From Paramyrothecium sp. XJ0827 (Eukaryota > Ascomycota > Sordariomycetes > Hypocreales > Stachybotryaceae), in NCBI GenBank assembly GCA_020881915.1, contig JAJFPB010000009.1, positions 496,001-560,000 of the forward strand: a DNA stretch of 64,000 nucleotides, given 5' to 3'. A model generated the notes under the pieces. That model ran no database searches, had not been told where the DNA came from, and saw nothing but the letters and a program-made list of their open reading frames with translations. The position numbers were made by a program, and so were the translations under genes. This document shows, in pieces, positions 31,761 through 43,298 of the stretch (position 1 is the first letter of the stretch; the number at the start of each line of letters is the position of its first letter).

Positions 31761-33516
31761 ATGCGATCCCAATCTCAGCTGGCACTCGCTGCCGCCGCTG
31801 CCCTGTTTACTCGGGCCAGCGCTTCTGCCGTCGACCTCAGCAAGCGACAAGCAGTCTCTACCGACGGACGATGCGGCAATGGATTCGGAACTGTATGCCC
31901 GGCCGGCTACTGCTGCTCCAGTGCTAGGTAAGCCTCCCTGCCGAAATAAAACGGCTATTTGGGCTAACTCACGGATTCAGCTACTGTGGACAAGGTTATC
32001 TGTACTGCTCGGCACCGTCCTGCCAGATCGACTACGGCCCAGCCTGTGACGCCAACGTCCGCCCCAACGGTCCCGACACGGCCAACACGCCTCGGCCTCT
32101 AATCGGCTCGATTCCGTACGGTGAGGGCATATACCATTGCGAGGAATTCGGAGACATTGCCCTGACGTACGACGATGGACCGTACGAGTACACCAAGGAT
32201 CTCCTTGACATGCTCCTTGTAAGTCTTGGTGCCATTGAAGCGTTCGATTAGCGATACAAACCCCCCGTGCTTCGGAAAGGTTGAAGAGCTAACCAACCGC
32301 CCACGGCCAGAGCTACAACGCAAAGGCAACCTTCTTCGTCACCGGCCGCAACCTGGGCAAGGGTGCCATCAACGACCCGTCGACGCCGTGGCCCGCCCTC
32401 ATCCGCCGCATGATCGCCGAGGGCCACCAGGTCGCCAGCCACACCTGGTCGCACCAGCGCCTGACGACGCTCAGCGAGCCCAAGTTCCGCAACCAGATGC
32501 TCTTCCTCGAGACGGCCCTGTCCGACCTGCTCGGCTACTTCCCGACCTACATGCGGCCGCCGTACTCGGCCAGCAACGCCACGACGGACGCCTGGCTGCT
32601 CGACCTGGGCTACCACGTCACCTACTTCAACCTGGACACCGAGGGCTACCTGCACGACGACCCCAACCAGATCCAGGAGTCCAAGGACATCTGGGACGCC
32701 AACGTCGAGGGCCGGAACCCCGCCCAGAACAAGTGGCTCCAGATCGAGCACGACCCCGTCTACCAGTCCGTCTACAACCTGACGGGCTACATGCTCGAGT
32801 CGCTCTTCCGCAACGGCTTCCGCTCCGTGACCGTCGGCGACTGCCTCCAGGACCCCAAGGCCAACTGGTACCGCGCCCCCATCGCCGTGGGCACGCCCTC
32901 GAGCGCGACGCGGGCCGCGACGTCGACCGCGCCGGCGCAGACGTACCCCGCCACCACCAACGGCCGCTGCGGTCCGGTGTACGGAACCGGCTGCGACCAG
33001 GAGCCGACGGACAGGTGCTGCAGCCAGTACGGATGGTAAGTCGACTGTTTCTCGGCCCGTTCTCCCCATGCTGACGGCTTCCGATGTATAGGTGCGGTGC
33101 AACCGACCTGCACTGCTATTCCGGATGCCAGTTTGGATTCGGCCTGTGCAAGACCGGCGTCCCGCCCGGATCCTCGGTGAGCCCGGTCCAATCGTCCTCC
33201 GTAACCTCCGCCCAATCGTCTTCCGTGGCGGTCCAGAGCGCGTCGTCCGCACGGAGCTCCTCGGCCAGCCGCGTCAGCTCCAGCGTGGCCCCCGTCAACA
33301 CGTACCCCATCAGCCGCAACGGCCGCTGCGGCCCCGCCTACAACAGCACGACGTGCATCCAGGAGCCCGGCGCGACGTGCTGCAGCAAATACGGATGGTC
33401 AGCTCAACCCTTCCTTGGAGACTATGCTTTCCGAATGCTAACAGCCATCTAGGTGCGGCGCCACGACCGATTATTGTGGTGCCGGCTGCCAGCTCGGATT
33501 CGGCAACTGCAACTAA
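31761..33516 (+). CDS. Chitin deacetylase with three CBM18 modules
   Basis: Five exons (31761-31927, 31981-32218, 32311-33035, 33092-33397, 33453-33516) give 499 residues with all phases closing. Secreted enzyme that removes acetyl groups from chitin, giving chitosan. The order is: signal peptide (LALAAAAALFTRASA), first CBM18 (about 37-80, CGNGFGTVCPAGYCCSSAS), NodB polysaccharide deacetylase (about 110-320), second CBM18 (about 353-398), Ser-rich linker, and third CBM18 to the end. NodB motifs: TYDDGP (D120, D121), HTWSH (H179, H183) and RPPY (R217). The later motif usually WDxDxxDW reads FNLDTEGY, so its Trp is absent. Introns 1, 3 and 4 each interrupt a CBM18 at nearly the same site. The CBM18 modules suggest anchoring to the fungus's own wall or masking of chitin. 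Confidence 0.93.
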
Positions 33517-36158
33517 TCGACGACTACGACGAAGCCGCAGTTTCGTGGAAGCGAGGCAGTGGTGGAATCACGAGCATCGTCCGGTGCTTGAAGACACGGA
33601 AGCTGCCGGGCCCGATGCGCGGTGGGTCCCCCGGATGCTGCGACCAGCGTCCTCTGCAACTCAGGCTGGCGGCCTCCAGGCGGCACCGCCTGACTCCAGA
33701 ATGCATGCTTCGAATAATGAATTATTGGGAAAAATAATGTCGGTGTACCATGACGAGATGCGAGCAATGCGCAGCGGTTTGTTTGGAGAGGTCACACGCA
33801 GGCGTAATGGTCAGATGCAACACGGCTCTCCATGTTTCCCAACATCTCTAATGTCGAGACCTGGGTTATTCAATCGGCTGTAATGATTAGCTACACTTTT
33901 TTGCACATGGGTATATTCTTAATTTCAGAGGACAATGCCATCGAGCAGTTCTAGTTTTGAGACGAGCAATCAAGCACTCTCTGACAAGCTTTCCTGTGGC
34001 TTGCTCCAAGCCTTCGTGGCCGCAGGTCTCGACCAGTGAATCTCCAAAGGTTTGTGCCTCTTCCTCTGGTCAACTTTTTCAGCTTGCACAGCCCTTCTAT
34101 TCACTGCCATGCCATTTATTAATAGTAAACAGTGGCAATATGTTTCGGTCGCAGCTCCCTCGATCGACCATCAGCTTACCACTTCGTCGTAGTCATATTG
34201 CTGCCTCCGAAACTCGGAGCCCGGTGCCAGACTACAGCATAACCATATACCATAGTAGGTGGAGAGCTGCAAGACCAATTTTAAACTTTGATAGACGTTC
34301 CAGTAAGTCCTCGAAATAGCCACTTCAAAAATCTTCGAGTGCCTGCCAAGCCACGCGTTCCAAGCTGAGCTGCTGAGCAGTTCTTGGTGCCAACCTAGAG
34401 CCTGTCGGACCAGTGACGGCCGCCCAGTTACACCAATCGCTGCCATCCCGGGTCTCGAGAGGCTAGCGATGGGTGCGGACGCCCATTCCAGCTTGCCCAA
34501 CAGGCTTTCCTGCTAATCCGGGTCCAGCGCGGGCCACCACGGCTCTCGCTGAGGCATTGTCTTGCTCAGGGAACAAATCGAGCCCGTGTCAACCATCAGC
34601 AAGAGGGCGCAGCAAACGTAGGAGCTTCCCTTGCTGCAGCCGATGCATCGGCATTGGCCGTCTCGCACGGCGCTATCGTGATTGACTTTGGATATTTCCG
34701 GCTCTTTTGCGGTCCTTGTCCGCGTCGTCCTGTGATCTGCCCACCAGACGCGTGGCCCTAGCCAATTGTCGGGGAAACAAAACTTGTTGAACGTCTATGA
34801 GCAGAACCGAAGGACGAGCAACAAGACAAATCTGGGAACCAGCCGGACCTAGATATGGCCGGCGAGTCTGTAGCATTCACATGCGTCATCGTTCACAGAG
34901 GTAATTTTCCCTCATAGCCATCCACCACCGTAACCCTTCATTTAAACCTCCAACAGATACATCCCGGCAAGCTCCCAAACCACAGTCAAAGCGTAGCCAA
35001 CCAAGACCTTTTTTTCGCTATAATGGTGACCGAGCGCAGGCAAACAAACAAAATCCAAGTGAGTGGCAGGACGCCTTTTCCGATGGAACGCCCGCCCTGC
35101 TCCCCCCCTCCCCACCGGCTGTCCGCGCCGTCCCTCTCGCGGCTGGCCTAGACCTGAGACGCCAACAGGAAGCTCGAGGCTAGCCGGAACTCTGCAACCA
35201 CCCAAAGCCGAGCCGGCGGGCTGCCCGTCCAGATCGGGGCAGACTCTCGAGCTCTCTCCGCTTCCCACGGGAAAGCTCCCCTCAAGATTTCGAGTAATTG
35301 AGTAGGGGAGCTAGGGGAACTTCCCACCCCTCAGTACATTGTTTCATGAAACAAAAGTCGTCCGGACGACGTAGGCCCGATGGCGCTCCCACCACGATCC
35401 GTGGACGACAGGAATTGTCCGAAAGAGGCCAACCATCTGTGCCCAGCCCGTCAATGCGAAACTCCCAGCGTAGCAAGTCGCCCAGCTCTCTCCTCGCCCG
35501 TCCACCCAACAGTCCCTCCCTGGGGCTGGGGGCTCCGTTGTTGACTCGCGGCAGCTCGGCAACACGCAAGCTTTCCCCATCCACGCTAGTGGCAACGGGA
35601 CGATCAGGGAGCAAGAAAAATGCACCTCTGGCTCGGGGATGGAGGCTTACGATGGCTTGACGCTGGGCTCTTCCGTCTCTCCAGTTGGGCAGGGAAGCAA
35701 AAAAAGAACGGGTCTAGTTCCTGCATCTGCTGGGACACGCACGATGCACACGCGCATACATAGTACACACTGTACAATGGTTGAGAGGCTTGGACCCGGG
35801 CCGTAGGCTTACACCCCTTCCCCCCGGTGGCGGTGGAGTATTTGTGGACGAGGCCAAGCCGAGAGAAGTGGACATGGCTCCTTGGGAAGATAGCTTTCTC
35901 CGGTTTTTGGACGCCTTAGCGTCGTCATTGCTCATGGGGAATCTGGAAGCCGGGTGTCTGCTTGCTCTCGGATCGTGATTCACGTATATAAGGGAATAGC
36001 ACTGCCGCCCCTGGCTGCAAAGAGAAGCTACCGTCTTCTTGTTATCATATCAAACACTCCAACTAGTCCCGTCCATTCCAGAGGAACAACGCTCTCTACA
36101 CACCTTCACTACCACTACCTTGTGTCCTAATACACCAAGCAATATACCATCCTTCACT
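33517..36158. other. Intergenic, 2.6 kb
   Basis: No gene recognised. The ORF at 33092-33883 that continues through the deacetylase end is a different frame. The right end is the promoter of the GPI-protein gene, with a TATA box (separate entry). Confidence 0.45.
35985..35992 (+). promoter_or_regulatory. TATA box TATATAAG
   Basis: Canonical TATA element 167-174 bp upstream of the GPI-protein ATG at 36159, in otherwise GC-balanced DNA. The spacing leaves about 130 nt for a 5' leader. Confidence 0.5.
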
Positions 36159-36785
36159 ATGTACACCAGCCTCGTCTTCGCCTCCCTCGCCGCTTCGGCC
36201 GCTGCCTCGGCCAACCTCATGGCCCTGCCCCAGGTCAAGCGAGGCCTCTCCCCTCGCCAGACCGAGAACCTCCCCCTCCCCACAAACGCCCAGTGCGCCA
36301 CGGCCGCCATCAGCCTGCTCGGCTCGCTGCCCACGCCTCCCCCGGCCATCGTCTCCGACGTCGCCACCAACCCTCAGACCGACCCTTGCAGCTTCAACAC
36401 ACCCTCCGCCCTCACCTCCGAGTATTCCAGCTACAGCTCTGAGCTGCTGTCCTGGGTCTCCGCCAACGAGGGCGACCTCTCCTCGGTCCTCTCCCAGTGC
36501 CCTGAGCTGAGCTCCTACGCCTCCAACGTCCCCATCTGCTCCACCGCCTACCCGGCCCTCGCCAACGCCACGGCCACCACCCCCGGCGGTGCGAGCGCCA
36601 CCGAGTCCTCCGGTTCTGACTCCACCGGAGCTTCTGGCAGTGATGCCACCGGATCCTCCGGCAGCGACGCTACCGGCAGCGACGGCGGCTCCGCTACTCC
36701 CACCGGTGATAGCGGTGCTTCCCGCCAGACCGGCGCTGCCCTGTTCGCCCTGGCCGCCGCCGGCCTTGTCGCCATCGCTCTGTAA
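36159..36785 (+). CDS. GPI-anchored cell-surface protein
   Basis: Single exon, 208 residues from the ATG at 36159; the frame is open 40 codons upstream, but that part is leader-like. Signal peptide: LVFASLAASAAASA. The mature part contains four Cys (NAQCATAA, TDPCSF, LSQCPEL, VPICST) in a compact helical-looking domain of about 100 residues. A Ser/Gly/Thr/Asp repeat region follows (SGSDSTGASGSDATGSSGS), then a C-terminal hydrophobic segment (ALFALAAAGLVAIAL) preceded by small residues, the layout of a GPI-attachment signal. Likely a wall or plasma-membrane mannoprotein; no enzymatic motif is seen. Codon usage is strongly C-ending, suggesting high expression. Confidence 0.8.
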   Translation: MYTSLVFASLAASAAASANLMALPQVKRGLSPRQTENLPLPTNAQCATAAISLLGSLPTPPPAIVSDVATNPQTDPCSFNTPSALTSEYSSYSSELLSWVSANEGDLSSVLSQCPELSSYASNVPICSTAYPALANATATTPGGASATESSGSDSTGASGSDATGSSGSDATGSDGGSATPTGDSGASRQTGAALFALAAAGLVAIAL

Positions 36786-37386
36786 ATGGAAAATGCCTGT
36801 CGAAACGAAATCAATAATGGTAGAGGCCTCAAATGACCTTAAGAATACATAGGAAGGGTCGGTCGGTTCCACAGGAGTTGGTAATATTCATAGCCTTCAG
36901 AGAACATAATATTTTACTTGCCAAATTTGTTCAGTGCCAATGTGAGACGACATTATTGATGGATTCATCCATGTTTCAAATGACTCGGTTCAAGGGTTCG
37001 GTTTGTAACAAGGTTCCTTTTCAGACGGCCTTGGAACCTATCATTAGTACCAATTTAATGTAGCCATCGAGAGCATCCGTTGATCGGAACTTTATGAGCT
37101 TGGGCTCGTCGCAGGTGGGCCTATAAATCATGAGTAACAATGACTTAGCGAGACGTCCAAGCACCAAACCCAGCCCAGACACATTCACCACATAGTGACC
37201 ACAGGCCACCATTTCCGTTGCCTCAACACGACTTGAAGAACAGTCTTGAAATCTTTCGGAATCTTTCTTTCTCTAAATCTCATTATAGTCGTGCTGTAGT
37301 CACCCCTGGACCCTGGTTATGCGAATTGAGATAAATCAGGCCCCTTTTCTACACCGGTCGAGAATCATGCAAACTTGCGCCTCTGT
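36786..37386. other. Convergent intergenic spacer
   Basis: 3' ends of the GPI-protein gene and the coatomer gene face each other here. No gene or repeat seen. Confidence 0.5.
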
Positions 37387-40336
37387 TTATTCCTCATCCT
37401 CGTCGTCCTCTTCCTCCTCCTCTGCATCGTCGTCCTCCTCCTCGTCATCCTCCTGCACAACCTTTCCGTTCGATGCAGCCGGCGCCACATCGCTCACAGC
37501 ACCGCCCTCCTTCTCCAGCCTCAGCCACTCGTCCCACTCTGGGAAAAGTTCGTCGTCCTCTCCCGGTACGCCAATCAACTTGGCCACCCGGCCCTTCTTG
37601 CTCTTTTCTAAGCTCTCCTTCCAGTCGGCGACTACTGATGGGGCGATGCTAGGCTTGTACGTCTGCGCAAACAGTACGGCCTCCGCTAGACGGCCGGTCT
37701 TGGTGAGGATCTCAATACATCGAGCGACGTCCCCAATCAGCCAGCTGCAAGAGAAAGCCACGTTGTGCGCGCCAGTCTCCTCGGCTTGCGAGGCCAAAGC
37801 CGACAGGCCTTCGCGGTCGCCAGTGGACGAATGCAGAAGCAACAAAGAGCCGAGGTCTTTGGCGTGGGTGAAGCACTCGGCGGCAAGAGCAACATCCCAC
37901 GCTGCCAGAGCTGCGTCGCCAACCGTCTTCCACTTGTGATCGGCGTCCGCAGCCTTGGCCAGTTCCAGGGCAATATCGAGTTGATTTAGACCAATGGCCA
38001 GCTCGAACTTGTGCTCGGGATCTGAGGCCACTTCCAGTGCCAACTCCTTGTGGCCCTGGCCTTCCAGGAATCGCGCAATCTTGTTCAGCTGGTCGCTAGG
38101 GATGGTGGGCAGCAGCTCAGCCGCTGTCTCCATATCCTCACGCAAGACAAGTGTCTGATACTCAAGGACCGGTAGAGACAGGCCAAAGGAGGTGACGTTG
38201 ACGTCCTTGTCAGCCAGGTAGATGCGCGAGTCCCTCTGGATGTAACCCAGGATGTACACGGGCTTGTCGAAGTGAGAGACGGTGTAAGTCTGGTCGCCCA
38301 CCAGGTAGTTGAGACGGTTTGTGCTGTTGGTGTAGATGAAGCAGTCGCCGACCCATTCGCCAGTTCGGACGCTGGTTTAATGTTAGTCATGTTATGAAAC
38401 TTATGAAACCACCACCGCAGGAATTCTCACCTCTCGTTGATGTCAGTGATCACCTCGAAGGCGGACTCAACGCCGTCTTCCTCAACCTGTCCAGCCTGGA
38501 CAGCCTCGACATAGTTCTCCCGAGAGAAGCGGAGCACGTAGAAGGTGTCCTCACAAGCGATGGTCACCAACTCGCCGCTGTCTGACCAGTAAACCTATGA
38601 AGATTAGTTCAACTGCTCAAAATTCAGATGTTAGCAGGGCAGCTCACCTGCTTGGGCTCGACCTCGATTCTTCGAACGAGACCACCAGTAGCCCAGTCGA
38701 AGAACGAGACGCCTCCCTGGCCCGTCACGCCGAGCAGAATACCTCCAGTAAGACCCTCGGCCTGGAAACCAACGTCCAGACCACCGCTCTTCTCGACAAA
38801 GTTCTTGTACACCTTGACGCTCATGGCAGACTCGCGGATGGCGAAATCGTTGCTGTTCTCCTTTGATGCCCAGACAAAGTCAAGCGCGGAACCGAAGGCC
38901 TTGTTGCGCCAGGCCAGCGCTGTGTAGATGATGTACTCGCCATCTCCGCACACGGCGACAAAGCGACCGTTGGGAGAGTGAATCAGGGTCTGTGGGTAAA
39001 CTTCGCAGGTTCCGAGGTCCTTCGTGGGGAGCGAGATGGGATCGTTGTCCTTGAGGGAAGCATCTGAACGAGTTAGCCACGAGCACACTAGACCAGAATC
39101 CGAGACGTAGCGGCTTACCTCCTCCCTTGATGATGGATGATACCACCTCGTTGTGCCTGGCCCAGATGAGCTTTCCTGAGGTGTCCATGGACACGGCGGG
39201 CTCCTCGCGACCGAGCTTAAAGACTACCGCACCATCATCGAAACCGACGGCAACGCCCTGCTTGCCCTTCTGGTACGAGACACACCACGCGCGCTCCAGG
39301 CTGTAGTTGAGAGACTGCTCGAAGCGGTACGTGTTGGCGTGCCATATCCTGATGGTGCCATCTTCGGAACCAGAGATGATGACCGGCAGCTCGGGGTGGT
39401 AGCATGCAAAGGAGACGTTGTTGGTGTGGCCTTCAAGGGTAGCGATCAGGGACTTTGTGGTGTAATCCCAGATCTTGACGGTGCGGTCGTCGGAGGTGGT
39501 GAGTAGGTACGGCTTGTCGGAATGGGGGTAGTAGTCGACGTGGTTGACACCCTTGGTTTCATGCGCCTCGAGGGTAAAGTTTGGCGAGGACGAGCCGAGG
39601 CTCCAGATCTTGACAGTGCGGTCCAGGGATGCCGAGGCGAATGTATTGGTATCCTTGGGGTTGATAGCCAAACCCATGACATAGTGGCCGTGGCCCTCGA
39701 AGACCTGCACGCACTTCCAACCCTTCTCCCAGTCCCAGAGCTTGATCGTCATATCATCGGAGGCGGTCAGCACAAATGGCTGGGTAGGGTGGACGGCAAT
39801 GGCACGGATGTAGTCGGGATGGGCCTCGAAAGAGGTGATCTTCTCGGAGGTGTTGTAGTTGTAGACGCGCATCTGGAAGTCATCGGAGCCGCAGACGATC
39901 CAGTTCTTGCGGGCAATGAAGCGACCGGCGCGGACGGGGACATCGGTGAGCTCAAAGGTCTTGACAATCTGCTGCGTCTCGTATGACCAGATGTAAACAT
40001 GGCCTGGACGTAAGCCGTGTTAGATTTCGCCAAACGAAGAAAGGGGGTGGGTGACGGGTCAACGGGACGCACCGCTGTAGAGAGTGGTAAGGGCCCAAGG
40101 CTCGTGGGGATGGAAGTCAATGCCCTTGACTCGCTCGCTGCGAGCGAAGAGCTGGCGCTGCACGTTGAGATGCGAGGTCAGCTTCGTGTTCTCATCTCGT
40201 TTGGGTCACCTTTCAGGAGAGCAACCCTGGCCCAGCGGTTGCGCAGGGGGAAGGGTTGTCATCTGTGGTGATGGGCGAGGAGCCGGCGCATGGCATCGAG
40301 CGCACCAGAGCAACGCACCTTGACGTCCAGCTTCAT
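37387..40336 (-). CDS. SEC27: Coatomer subunit beta-prime (COPI coat)
   Basis: Six exons on the - strand (40336-40319, 40157-40073, 40003-39119, 39063-38648, 38594-38431, 38371-37387) give 850 residues; all phases close. Exon 1 encodes only MKLDVK, the invariant start of the family. It is part of the COPI B-subcomplex that drives Golgi-to-ER vesicle transport and binds dilysine cargo tails. The N-terminal WD40 propeller includes [58 protein letters not shown] and [17 protein letters not shown] second propeller region follows ([19 protein letters not shown]). The alpha-solenoid includes [20 protein letters not shown] and [17 protein letters not shown]. The tail is very acidic (Asp/Glu only over the last ~20 residues). 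The gene is essential in yeast. Confidence 0.96.
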
Positions 40337-43298
40337 TTTGAATGCGATTAGCCTCGGGGCGGATCAGGGGAACGGTGTTGAGGCGGAAAGCAATGCGATC
40401 GGTTCAAGGAGCGGTGATGTAGTGGGGTTTTGGTGGGCTGGATTTCGGGGGTGGTTGTCTCGCTTCACCAAAGAGCTGCCACCATGAGTGCGAGGCAATT
40501 GCGATGCCTACGGTAACTGGAGGAGAGGAGGAGGAGGAGAGGAGCTGGTGAAGGCCTGCCGCATGAATCGATGGGGGGTTCAGAAGGGCAGCGACACGCA
40601 ACGCAGCTATCGTGTGCACGGGATTGGAGCTTCAATGGAAAATGTGTCCAATGTGCAGTGCTGGCCCCTACTTACCTGGCCTCGCCTTGCCTTAGTCGGC
40701 CAGCCTGGCCACGGGGTTGTGGCCTGGGAGATAAGGCATCAATGTTGGCTGGTGGGGTGTAGGGTAGGTCTGACCACGCACGCCAAAGTGCGCAGCCGGC
40801 CAACTGCTGGAGTCTCTCTGAAAGAGTATGGTTGCATTGCAAACCACTCATAAAGACAGACGCCTCAATTGGCCTTTTCACAAGCATCATTGTTGAACAG
40901 TCAGAATATGAATCCAATTGTAGATCTGCTTTCTTCTCCGAAGCCGTTGGCCGAGGTTGCTCCTTGTGTTCTTGGACCGATCCATGCTCACGGTCATCCC
41001 GTGTTCAATCATCGTCCGCCTAACATACACAGTACTTTATATAATTTCAGCCCACAGTTGAGAGTCAATCCGAGAAGAGAGAGACCCTCACGCAACGTCA
41101 TTCACCTGTGGTTCCTCATCCCTGCGCTTCGCTATCAATCCTAAGTACTGGTTTCCCTGCCATTTCCATGGTGAAAATTGCCAGAACCGGTAATCGGTCA
41201 ACAAAAGGTCGAGGACGCAGAATCCGACACTGAGAAACGCACATCTTTGGCGGATTGAAATACAGGCTTGACGATATCTGTACAGGAACTATCTTTAGAT
41301 ACAGCCATGTTTCAATTGCAGAGTTACGCCGACTGCTTCGGGTGTTCAAGTCGACTGGCCGTAGCGTAGCGCAGCGCAAACTGCAGCAAAGCACCCTAGC
41401 AGTTCCGTGCAACAGCAGATCAGGCACGGATCGTCGGTTGTGCGACGAAAGCTAATCCTGAACGAAGACACGAGAGAAACACGAGCCCGATGCATTGTAA
41501 ATCTCCTACGGGCAGGGTTTAATGTGGCGACTCTTGCCGAAGCCAATCATGACTTTTCGCTGGCAGTGTGTTATGTTGCGAGAGAACCACGCAAAGTTGA
41601 TGACGCCAGTAGTTAGTTCTTGATTAAGCGGACAATGCTGTCAAAACCTGTGACTTTTGATTGTCAAATAATTCAAGAATAAGTAGAACAATAGTCAAAA
41701 CCACCCATTTACTACTGCTCGCTGAGTTTTCCCATGTCGTGAACACTCGGTCACCCATAGTAGCAAATACCGGGTAGTTGCTCGTACAGGTGGAGTCGGT
41801 GCACCATACGGCCGCCCCTGGGGCTAGAATGTCGTTCGCAGGAGTCAATGTAAGGTAAGGTACCTTTACCTTTCAGCGTACCTACTAGTGGCTCAGTTTA
41901 AGGGTCTCGCTCCATCCCGCGGCCACTCCGCGGCATCAATCCCAAACCACAGCCTCAATGGGGGGCAACCACAGCCTCAATAATGGACGCATGGTTGCTC
42001 TCGGACCAAACGACGCAGAGCATGCACCCTATTCTCGTGTCGCCCGTGGCCAAGAAGAATACGTATGCACCTATCTTGGGCAATGGATGCCCACGTTTGC
42101 CGTTTCGGCGACAGATGCCAAATCATTCTTGCGCATCGCAATACGCAGTGGGGGACCTAGGTACTGTACCCAGCACTCAGCTTGGCCAGGGTCCTCTTGT
42201 ACTTGGATCTGCGCAGTCTTGTAACACGTTCTCCTCCTGTGCTCCAGCAAGGGCGGCCCCCAGCATTACAAACCTCACCACAGAACCACTGCGTAGCACC
42301 TTGGTAGAGCCGCTAAGCGGGACCAACGAGGTACAGTACCGTGCACCGTCCTCGATGATCATGTCCCTTGCCGCGCCCGCTACACGAGGGATACAGGGCA
42401 TCGGCCAGTGGGACTTGTACCTACGTCCGGTTCAGGTACCTTGCCTAAGGTACATTGGCCGTTAACCTTTCCGCCTTGCTTCAGGTTTGGTACTTAGAGG
42501 TACCTTAGCTCGCCTTACCTCCAGTCGTGGGTATCAACTACCTAGAGATGGACGAACAGCACTATCAATCGTGCCCCTTTCCTTCCCCTGTAGGCCTCAT
42601 ATTCTTATCCGCCCGTGGTCAGATCGTGCAAGGACGGCCAGATCGAACTCAATAGGATGGGAGCGCCAAATTAGGAATCCGCGAAGAGGTTAGTGGCCGA
42701 CCGCCCCTCGTTCTAAGACGACACCTCGTTGACGCTATCGGTCGGCTCGTGTGCGCATGTCTCTGGGCCTTGTCTCTTTTTGTACTTTCTGCGGGGTCGC
42801 GACAACGATTACGCCCGCCGCCCGCCCACTGACGCTTCGGGTTACTAAGGCCAGACGAGGCAAAGGCATGGCAGACGGTACCGCACCGGAAGTCACTTTC
42901 CACTGCCACCGCCAACGCCAATGCCAACAGCCACCACCACCACCACCACCACCATCCTCCCACCCAAAGGAACGGAACCTCTCCTCCCAAACCACAACCT
43001 TGCTCCTGAGCAATTCCCGCCTCCTACGATCTACCCACCGCGGCCTCACCCTCGACTCGCTTCTTGCGTTCCTGCTGGCCTGGCCGTCAGCTTCGACCCC
43101 TTTGACGCCGTCTTGCGTCCTTTCATCCCGTCCCTGAGCGACTTCGAGGGCCCGGGATTCCCTCCACGTCCGAATCCTCCCCGCTGGTGCCAGCCCATAT
43201 CCCTCCTCTTTGGCCTCTCCTTCCCCCCAGACTTGTTCTTTTTGTCTGCCTTCCCTTAGCCTCGATTACAGATACCCTGGTCCCTTTGAATTTTCAAC
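40337..43298. other. Divergent promoter region, 3 kb, with GGTACC-word cluster
   Basis: Lies between the coatomer and kinase genes. Between 41850 and 42550 the words AGGTAC, GTACCT and TACCTA recur, often as the palindrome AGGTACCT. A CCA trinucleotide run lies at 42931-42953 in the likely kinase leader. No gene is supported; ORFs at 41116-41427 and 41983-42465 have no features. Confidence 0.5.
42931..42953. repeat. CCA trinucleotide microsatellite
   Basis: About 7.7 units of CCA in the region upstream of the kinase gene, probably in its 5' leader or promoter. Confidence 0.85.

Noticed and set aside
32248..33252. 334-codon ORF on the - strand
   Set aside because: Antisense to the chitin deacetylase exons.
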